Origin: Wolfiporia cocos | Taxonomy: Eukaryota > Basidiomycota > Agaricomycetes > Polyporales > Phaeolaceae | Reading direction: 5' to 3' | DNA length: 64,000 bases | Assembly: GCA_029448655.1 (NCBI GenBank) | Contig: JACCLO010000051.1 | Coordinates: 18,789-82,788 of the forward strand | Part shown: positions 55,864-64,000 of the stretch, piece after piece | Position numbering within the stretch: the first letter of the stretch is position 1 | How the letters are laid out: each line of letters starts with the position of its first letter | Notes under the pieces: model-generated | What the model saw: only the letters and a program-made list of their open reading frames with translations | What the model was told of the DNA's origin: nothing | Database searches by the model: none | Made by a program: the position numbers and the translations under genes

Positions 55864-57430
55864 TCAACATACATATCTATCACCGTGATCACACCCTGTG
55901 AACATCCTTGCACACATCAAATATGTAGTCATAGCATGATCATGCTTGCCCTCATGTGCAAATACTAGTGAGAAATGCTCCACTTCCACTTCAGCGACTG
56001 CTGATGAGTACTGGAAAGAAAGCTCAGTACTTTGGAAGGAAGATACATCACCATGCATACCAATGCTCATGCTGGTCCGATTCAGTGAATACTGGTTGGA
56101 ATGAATGTCAGCTGGGTAGCAAAGACAGTGCCACAATGTACCTTGAAATCATCACCGTTGAAGATAAGGATATCTCCGTGCTCTAGGGTCACGAGGAGTA
56201 CCGGCCCCTCCCTTTTGACAGATTTCGTAATGGAGTCTGTGATTTGAGCAACTTGCATATCCAGAATGCTCACACTGTTACTCGGCGCTGGGACATCGGA
56301 ATCGTCTATGTCCATAGGCCCGCATGAGTCGTTAGCTCCGTGCGGGAGTTCCTTCTTAGGAGATCCACGCTCTGCGACGGTGATTGGCAGAAGCTGCTGT
56401 ACACCTGGAGCTAATGATTTGGGGCGCATCGACAACTCTGCATCGGCGCCGAGGTACATCATGTATACAGGGGAATTTTTCGCAGCAAGCACGTTCTGGC
56501 ACAACTTCTGTCTTGGGGAAAGCCATGAATAGTAAATTCAGAACTCACCTTCTTTGAGCCAGGGAGAACCCAAGCCAAGTAATTCATTTCTGTCCCCCTC
56601 CTTCAGCGGCCAAGCGGCTTTGAAGCAGTGCGTGTGCTTGCAATATACAGAGCGGGGCATGTGTCGTGGCCGCTGTCGTATCTTGATTGTTGAATGAGCA
56701 GGTGTAATAGGCCTCTGCGGACGCACAGAATGTTTTAGAATCAATACATACGCACCGCTGTCCGTGCTCACCTTTAAAGGAACCCTTGCTATCCTGGAGC
56801 AATGACAATTCAACTTTCGTCAGCATCTCTCTGAAGAGCCTGGTCGGCTGCTCCTGCAACTCTGCCCCGTTACAGGTATAAATAAATAAATAAATAAGCT
56901 TGGCAGAGACGCCATCCTTTGTCATATACGCTAAACGCGAGCCATCAGCAACGTCCGTTACGGTGGTTTGACACGCTCGGACGGCCTGTCACACGACAAT
57001 GTCACTGGAGAAATACCACGGGAATTATGCATGGTATGAACATCCGCAGGAGGTATACAGTTGCTTTCCTGCGCGAATGTATGAGTGCTTGCTTCGGCCG
57101 CCTCTGGTAGGCACACTCACTGAGCATCCGCTACACAGTTAATACCATAAATTTCGCTGAGCATTCAGTTTTCCACACTTTACGCATTGCCTTCCGCCAT
57201 GATAGCTTGTGGCCGAGATGCCATACTCGAAGTCGGCATCCATTTGATGATTTGGTGAAGAATGGGGAGGAAGAAAGTGGAAAGGATTGAACATGATATT
57301 AGGGTCTGTCTGGTCTGCTCCGATGGAAGGAGGGGCCTGCCACCAGGGATCAGCACTCCGATCCACCGTTTCGCTACCGGGTACCCAATCGAAAGTGAAT
57401 TGCCACGAAAATAGTTCTTGACCAGCATCG
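55864..57430 (-). CDS. Unrecognised multi-exon gene, minus strand
   Basis: Likely coding blocks are YGISATSYHGGRQCVKCGK at about 57180-57240 (a CX2C pair), CKHTHCFKAAWPLKEGDRN at about 56590-56650, VYMMYLGADAELSMRPKSL at about 56430-56470, and LLVTLEHGDILIFNGDDF at about 56140-56195. The HGDILI block recalls the turn preceding the last metal ligand in AlkB-like dioxygenases, and the His/Cys-rich block recalls a zinc site; both are weak hints. Introns are likely but their limits are not fixed. Confidence 0.35.
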
Positions 57431-58328
57431 TTTCTCCCCTGTCATTTGTTCAGCATGCCATCGAAAGGTACCCACGTAGATATCGATGAGATACCATGTT
57501 TATGGATTTGATTCCAAAGAAACCCAGGTGTGTACAGCCATATTGTTCGCGGAGACTGAATGGCGCCGATTCGAAGACTCTGCACAGCACGATGCAATCC
57601 GGACTATCACTTTTGTGGCTGTCCAATAGAACCTTAGCTTCGGGTGGTGGGCTGATCGGCCGGTTTGAACGACGCGAAGATGTCGGGACTGCACTGTTGA
57701 GATAGCTCCGGTGCTTTGTTGGTCAGCGTGCTCGGATCATGTCTGGGTTGCAGTTTAAAACTCCCAGAGGTCGAAACATGAGCAGTACATCATTGCAATA
57801 GAACCTAACCAGAATGATGCAGAATCGGAGGCACCAAGGAGGAGTCTGACTTGGATATCGTGGTGATTTTGATGGGGTTGATGATCAAAGGGATTCGATT
57901 CTCGTTGACATCCGTCATGATCATAGATGGCAGAGGACGATCTTGGTGATAGAGTACGTGCCCGTCGCCGTGATTGGCATGCACATTTTCAGACTGATGT
58001 GTCTGTCGGAGATGGACAACGGCAGCTAGCCAGAGCTTGGCGGTCTATGGCTAGTACAATGCGCAATTGTACCGGATCAAAGCGCAATTGCTACGTAGGC
58101 GCCGGTGGGCGCATTCCTGGGAAGTCATAAAACACGGACGGCCCGACAAGTCCGGTTCGCTGCCGCTACGTTTGTGGCGGCCACGGTGATATGTGTCCGC
58201 TATTGCTATCTGGGCAGCTTAAGTGCAAGTATGGATCGAAAAATGACGCGGCGCCGTCTTTTCCACACTCGTGCGTGTGATCACACAAGTACAGAACCGC
58301 TTACTTGTCAAAGGATGTACCCGACATA
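57431..58328. other. Intergenic region 3' of MSH4
   Basis: A short plus-strand frame at 57927-58130 (MAEDDLGDRVRARRRDWHA) is the only candidate and has no known motif. No repeats or element ends. Confidence 0.3.
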
Positions 58329-61300
58329 CTACATGGTATCACGGAGGACCTGCATGATCTCCTTCTGGAATCGAGCAAGATGAGCAGCCAACTCTTCATC
58401 GGGTAGCGAGGAATGATCGAGCGCTTGCGTGAGTTGGGTCCGTAGCTGAGAGCGGACTGAAAGTAGCACCTGCCATAAGGAGTACATACCCTGAGGAGGG
58501 CCTTGCGCCGTATGGAGACTTTGTTCGAGCGGCTATCCTGCTCCTGGCGTTCCTCCATCTCGCTCAAGGCTTCTGCGACCCGCCTTCCCTCGGCGAGGAC
58601 GTCATTCGGTAGATCGGCAAGTCGGGCAAGATCAAGACCTGGCACAGATGAAACTTAGCTCAGCGTACCACACAATATGTCCAACAAACCGTAGTGGCTC
58701 GTCTGTTCCGGCGCTCCGTCGACAACTCTGTGACGAACAGCAAAGGGCCAAGGTCTCGCAAATGTACGCACCTGTATTGAAAAGTCATGCCAAAGTTCGA
58801 CGTGGATTGGCGTGACCTCTGCGTCAGAAGTTAACAAAGATACACGAAGCGATTGGTATGGAGAACCTGAACGGCAAGATGAAGGCTGACAAGTTCTGTT
58901 AGTAACCGAGATGTAATCATTCAAAACCTACTCACTTGACAACAGATGGCTGGCGCGACAATGTTGTCGTGAGCTCGCTGAAGTGACTACAGGGCCTGTA
59001 AGCAACCCATACATTAGTGATAATGGTACAGGTGCATACGTTGCGAAGAAGACATATGACTAGCAAACCAACGGCATTATCAGTAATGTACAGGGACCGC
59101 AAAATGAGCCGGTACGACCTTGAGTTTGATGAGTTCCTCTGCGATGGCATGCGAGATGCCAACTTCTTCCCTTGGAGAGGTGCCGCGGCCAACTTCGTCG
59201 ATCAGGATGAGAGAATTCTCCGTAGCAATCCCTGGCACAATTTCGGCATCAAGATGATGCTGGTTTCATAGTTAGCTCAAGTTACAAACCAACGATCATC
59301 GCGCAAGATGCCATCTCACTCGCAAATGTGCTCAGGCTCTTTTCGATATCGTCGTCGTTCGATAGCCGAGTCAGGAGTGCATCGTGCAGTCTGCATGATA
59401 CGACATTCAAAGAGGCGGTTTTGGTGATATTTGGAGAAGGTCCGCACCTGAAGCTACCGTACTCAGCAGGAACAAAGCATCCGCACATTGCCATGACTGT
59501 CAGCAGCCCAATCTGCCGCAAGTATATGCTCTTGCCTATGGTCACAGACAATCGGATGTTTGTTGACCATATACGGGCTCGGCGTACCTAACATGCTGCG
59601 TTGAATCAGCATTGAGCGATAGATATGATGAATCAGATGATCAGACGAACTTCGGCCCCTGGACAATTTGAAAAGAGGAAGCCTCGCAGCAATATACATC
59701 ATTCGGTACAAGCGTCCCGGCCGCCTGAACGTTCTCTAGAACAGGATGCTGCCCCGCCTTTATGGCTAAGGTTCCCGTGAACTCGGGACGCACTACACCA
59801 AGTATTAAGTGGTCACTGTTATCTAACTTAGAGGATGCTCACCATAGTCACGCACTAAGAAATCAAAACCAAACCTTACAATCAACATCTCTGTCAGTCT
59901 AGCATTTACAGGACGTACGAATGCTGGCATGCGCAAAAGACCACAACATGTCCACAATGGCAACGGCCTCCGAAGCTTTGTACAGAGCTCCAATGACATC
60001 GACGATCTCGGCGATCAACTCTTGTATAATCCTGGTATGACCTGTGAGCCGGGTATTGGAATGCCAACCGGTACTACATACTTGTCACTCATGATCAGCG
60101 TCTCGTCCAGTGCATCCTTCATGCGCGCGTTTCTCTTCTTCTGCTCAAGCTGTGAGCATTCTCACACTGGTAACCTCGTACAGGACTGACCAGCTCGATA
60201 CTAGAAAAGAGCCACCGCTTTCTCTGAGCTGTCACATTCACAAAGCCTCTAGGTAGCTCCCCTCGGAGATCTGTCTTCTTCAAAGCAAAAACGAAGCCTG
60301 TGTCCTGGTACACTAGACTAAGAGGCAGGTCGTGTTGCTCCGAGAGTTCGCGGTTCAATGCAAATATATCCCCGACATTCTCCTTGTATGTTTCTCGTGC
60401 GACGTCAAGGAGGCGATTGTAGTTTGCCTGATTTGCTGGATTTGAGCATTAACAAATGATGTTAAGGAGGAGGAAACATACCTTGACGGCGTACACACGT
60501 GCATTCACCGCATTCAGGCCGCGCTGTATAGATCCATCGAATCTCAACGAAGGCTGCGTTATTTGGCACGTACTTTCGCTGAAGCTTCTTCTTCATTCAA
60601 TGCTTCGCTAACATGCTGTTCGATTCTTGAAAGTCGCTCGTCAGAGATCATCTACATCGAACAGGCGCTTAGCGCGCATCCAATCTACAATTATATCTCC
60701 AGCACCTACGTCCAGTACGATTCGTAACAGACGGGAGCGGCTGCCTGTCAAGGCTTTCGCGAGAACGGGCATGTTCTTGACTATGTTTCGGAGACTGAGC
60801 ATTTGCGCGACGCGAGCGGCAGCAAGCTTTGCAGTGCTTGTCTCACGCGCCTCGGATGCAGCAAGCTGATGATTCAAATGAGCATTGATACTGTGCATGA
60901 CCTGAAACGGCGAAAGCTTGCCGAGCAGATTAGCTTATCGAAGTCCATATTATGGAGGGACTTGAGCGCGTTCTTCATATTGTCGAAACGATTTCCATTC
61001 TGTATGAGCTCTTTAAGACAGTAAGCCGAAATAGACACATCCATGGAGTTGATAGACCTTCGACGACATCAAGGCGCGCCTCTATAGAAGACTGTCTGCA
61101 GCATTATTAGATCAACTCCGTAACGGTTGCAAAATGAGATACCAGTGATAGGCGCGAGTACATTTGCCCGGAGGAGGCGAGCACCCATTGCAGTGTATGT
61201 ATGATTTAATAGCCTAGGTGTGAATTACTTGAATCGTGGGCATATATTAAGAGACAGAGAGGGTTTACCCAAACATGGAATGGGTGGACCTCTTGAATGA

Positions 61301-62076
61301 GATGCTGCCCACCAGCTCCAAGTTTCGAGCAGTCTCGGGATCTATCATCATGCTGCCTTCTACTTGTACATATCGTATGAGGAGCGAAGAAGGAGCAAAG
61401 CGTAAATTGAGCTTCGACTCTGCATACTCGAATAGCGCGCTAGCTGCAGAGAGCGCGTAATACCTATTAATGTTGTTCAGTATAGTCGCAAGGTTTCGGA
61501 CGCATATACCCACTTGCTGGACACCGCGACAAGAGTTGCAGGCCGCTCATCGTCATCAACTATCAGCTGGTTGACAAAGGCAAGTCCTGCGTTTACAGTT
61601 GCAACGCGAAGCATGTGCTCAGTAGTCATATTGCTCACCAGCATCATCGTTCCAGTATTTTCTCATCACTGGATCGACTGTGGCATCAAACTCTTCGATC
61701 ATGCACTGCACTAGGACCGAAGTCGACGAGGCTTTCTTTCCTCCAGATGCCATAGGTGTATCTATCAGAGATAAAAAGGTGTTTGGGACCAGAATAATGG
61801 ATGGAGAATGCAGATGAAGCTGATGCAGCGTCTTGACATATGTGGGACTGTCCACGAGCTGCGGACCATCATATTGAGCGATGATTCAGTACGAGCTGAC
61901 TACATGCGCACCTGGATAAGGGAAACCCTCCCGGTATCCTTGTCCAATGCAGCAAGGCCGACTTCACGTGACACTCCGCGCCCTTCCAGGACATAGCTGG
62001 CCTCGTGCCTGGATGATGCGGCGGTCTGGGGTCGGGCGGTAGCCGGACGCGACTGGGCTGCCCAGCCGCGTGACAT
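58329..62076 (-). CDS. MSH4: MSH4, meiotic MutS homologue
   Basis: ATG at 62074-62076 (MSRGWAAQSRPATA), stop at 58329-58331. In order: a connector-type start VLEGRGVSREVGLAALDKD and SPTYVKTLHQLHLHSPS; the lever/core region YALSAASALFEYAESKLNL and IDPETARNLELVG; a clamp-like NVTAQRKRWLFSS; the ATPase domain with P-loop GPNMLGKS (over a micro-exon), MAMCGCFVPAEY, LTRLSNDDDIEKSLSTFASE, Walker B LILIDEVGRGTS; then HFSELTTTLSRQPSVV; and a C-terminal helical part (DLPNDVLAEGRRVAEAL, ALDHSSLPDEELAAHLARFQ). Many 45-115 nt introns. MSH4 pairs with MSH5 as a clamp that stabilises meiotic crossover intermediates and lacks the mismatch-recognition domain I. Unusual residues in the P-loop: Leu for Ser and Ile for Thr (GKSIY). 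Confidence 0.93.
59588..59595 (-). other. MSH4: 8-nt micro-exon of MSH4 (part of the P-loop)
   Basis: The minus strand reads CATGTTAG between AG/GT-type sites: the intron on its 5' side fits 59596-59650 (55 nt, branch-like GCTGATT) and the one on its 3' side fits 59536-59587 (52 nt). Only with this exon is the Walker A text GPN-M-L-GKS restored in frame; a single intron over both gives the wrong frame. Confidence 0.7.
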
Positions 62077-62389
62077 CGCCGTAGCGGGGTGGGATGAGGC
62101 AGGGCGTGCAAAGCCAGGAAAATATGGGACGAGCGTAGCGATCCAGCGAAAAGGAAAAGGCGCGAGACCGAGGGCGACGACAAATGACGGCGGGTTTGAG
62201 TCCCCGCATGCGATCGATCGACGAGCGGTGCCGAATCTCGGGACATCCTAATAAGGGATCTCAATTGTGCGTACAGGGCAGGTCTGAAACGAATACAATA
62301 CGAGACTCGAGCAACGGGAGGACGTACAGGATTGTGAAAGTTAGTTACATGTGTTATCACGCCCACACCGTCCGCCCTATGCCTTAATT

Positions 62390-63290
62390 ACTGCGTCTGT
62401 GTCCATCTTGTCTTCATCCCGCCGCGGTGACAGCGTTGCGGTGCTCGCTCCTCTCGACGTGGTCCCGCTGAACACGAAGCAGCACGCGGCGCTATCGGGC
62501 TGGGACACGCTCCGTGGCCCACGGCGCGTGCTCTACGCCTTGCAGTCAGGTGTCCTGCGTCCCGTTTGCCGCGATCGGTCCCGCATATATAGTAACTCTT
62601 CATATGCACTCGCACTCACCCCCTGGAAGCATCCCTCGCACACGTAGTCTCGCCGACCGTCACGACGCTGCCCGCGATACACCTCTCCACGTCCTTCCCC
62701 TGCGCCCGGGCGCCACACGACGCAAACGGGCAGGCAGACTGGGAGGAGGACGTATCTGCGCTCTTTCAGTAGGCTGGAATGGCATGCCTACACGCACAGC
62801 GGTGAGCTGCGCCATCTCCCTTTCACACGCCGATCTCACCTCACTCACTCGGCCGCGGCAGGCCGCACGCTGGCGACGCTACCGACCCTTACGTTGCCGT
62901 CTACGCGCCGCCCGCGCCGGCGTCCGTCGCAGACGCGGTGCACGTCCGGTGGACCGGCCTCCTCCACACGCCGTTTGTGACTGACGTCGCGACCGCGCTC
63001 ATGTTCATCCCCTTCCCTTCCAATCCCTGCCCTCTCATAGCGGCTCGGTGCTGATTTATTGATATGGTAACTCCGGGCGCCGGGCGCCGGCCACACTTGC
63101 TGCTGTGACCGTGCACGGCGTCCCGACTGTGCCTGCGGCGTATGTTCATGCTGATACTAAGAGGACGGTGCCGCTCGCGCCGTGGGCGGGGTCAGAGGAC
63201 ACGTGATGCTTGCTCCTTGGGAGGAACGAGGAGGGCCGGGAGGAGGAGGACGTGTGGACGCTGGCGGAGACTAGTGTGGGAAAATGGGAC
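62390..63290 (+). CDS. GC-rich multi-exon region, possibly a Rpp40-like RNase P/MRP subunit
   Basis: Upstream block SVAVLAPLDVVPLNTKQHA (about 62430). A second block, at about 62870-62990, reads DPYVAVYAPPAPASVADAV and HVRWTGLLHTPFV. A third, at about 63100-63200, reads VHGVPTVPAAYVHADTKRT and LAPWAGSED, and then EEDVWTLAETSVGKWDELVG (63240-63299). Frames change between blocks as expected for exons. From memory, the DPYVAVY...HVRWTG and W...GKWDE text resembles fungal Rpp40, a protein subunit of RNase P/MRP, but this is uncertain. Confidence 0.35.
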
Positions 63291-64000
63291 GAGCTGGTGG
63301 GTGGGTGATCGAATCCTCCTCCGAACCCCGGCCATAGGTTTCGACACTGATCGCAATATTGGTCTCCCACTCGAAGCTCAAGCGCTCACTATCCTCGCCA
63401 ATCGAGACGTCATCCTCGAAGACTTCGAGCAGGTGCGGCACTATTTCACGACGCCCCAGCTTCGCAGGTACCTCCTCTTCGATCAAATGCTTCGCGCCGG
63501 TCCGATCGACCTCGGGGAGTTCGCGCTGCCGGGTGGCTACGAAGCTTTACGGTCGCTATGGGCAGAGGATCTACGGTGCCCTCACCAGTTCTCGGAGTAT
63601 GACTCCACTGCCAACACGACGATCGTTCACGGGCAGCCACTTCCCCCTGGGTTCTTCGATCCGCCGACTACCCCTCACGCCGAGGACAGGGACGCACTCA
63701 CACCAGTGCAGATCGCTACGTGTGCCGGGCCAGCTGTGTTGATTTCTTTTGCACACTCGTCTCGTTGCTGTCAGAGCTGAAAATAACAACGATTCTCGGA
63801 GACCGGCTCGACCCTTCGAGCATCAAGGCTGGTAAGACAACTCCAGGCTCCGACGGCAAAGAAGAGCGTGTTGTTCGAACACTTGGCAGGCGCGAGATCA
63901 GCGCCGAGCTCATTGTACGCATCCTCACTTTTTTGAGAATCAGCATCATGTACTCATGCTATTTTAAGCTACTTTGCACTGGTCAGAAATCTAATTACGA
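63291..64000 (+). CDS. Coding-like region at the right edge (partial)
   Basis: From about 63338 a frame reads GFDTDRNIGLPLEAQALTI, VRHYFTTPQLRRYLLFDQM and LGEFALPGGYEALRSLWAE, which looks like real protein. Near 63700 sense moves to another frame (CVDFFCTLVSLLSELKITT, DRLDPSSIKAGKTTPGSDG) and remains open to the edge, so there is an exon junction or a frame break. It may belong to the gene on its left. Family unknown. Confidence 0.4.

Noticed and set aside
59463..59711. MSH4 as a pseudogene because the P-loop seemed to be lost in a straight translation.
   Set aside because: The GPNMLGKS text is recovered by an 8-nt exon with good splice sites, and the rest of the gene splices cleanly.

Overview
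This window looks like a retrotransposon-crowded stretch of a filamentous basidiomycete genome, probably an Agaricomycete. The evidence is short introns of about 50-115 nt, a well conserved MSH4 gene with many introns, chromodomain Ty3/gypsy elements, a hAT-type MITE family, and remnants that resemble agaricomycete gene families. No prokaryotic features, CRISPR arrays or confident RNA genes were found.

Layout. 1-2147 holds the C-terminal part of an unrecognised nuclear-type protein. 3399-6065 is a nuclease/kinase-type gene cut by a solo LTR. 7325-15772 is a nearly complete minus-strand Ty3 element (here E) with gag, protease, dUTPase, RT, RNase H, integrase and chromodomain, plus a post-pol region with a zinc knuckle. 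From 15.8 to 47.3 kb the DNA is almost wholly nested mobile elements: three hAT-like MITEs with 8-bp duplications, a 0.9-kb TRIM, a second Ty3 element (D) with a dUTPase reading frame downstream of its chromodomain, a 6-kb non-coding LTR element (B, LARD-type) with apparently identical 1,094-bp LTRs inside D, and many solo LTRs. From 48 kb onward genic DNA returns: a broken HpcH/HpaI aldolase, a broken adenylate-forming enzyme, two unrecognised genes, an MSH4 gene that looks intact (58329-62076, minus) and a GC-rich multi-exon region at the right edge.

How the elements fit together. Thirteen LTR insertions have exact 5-bp target duplications and TG...CA ends, so their order can be read: D first, then B and solo LTR C into D pol; a solo LTR into another solo LTR at 37.7 kb; and so on. 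Three unrelated families (E, B and the TRIM) each carry, right next to the 5' LTR, an 11-12 nt primer-binding site that is the exact complement of the predicted first nucleotides of their own transcript. This is the Tf1/sushi self-priming arrangement, not tRNA priming. The LTR promoters share an inverted repeat just after the TATA box whose arms covary between copies while the TTAC-like loop is kept. Two nested LTRs have inserted exactly at the edge of that dyad in another LTR.

The strongest leads are the self-priming and covarying-dyad architecture, the covarying stem-loop repeats inside LARD B, the two different positions of dUTPase in the Ty3 elements, the doubly open region downstream of pol in E, and an 8-nt micro-exon that appears to encode part of the MSH4 P-loop.
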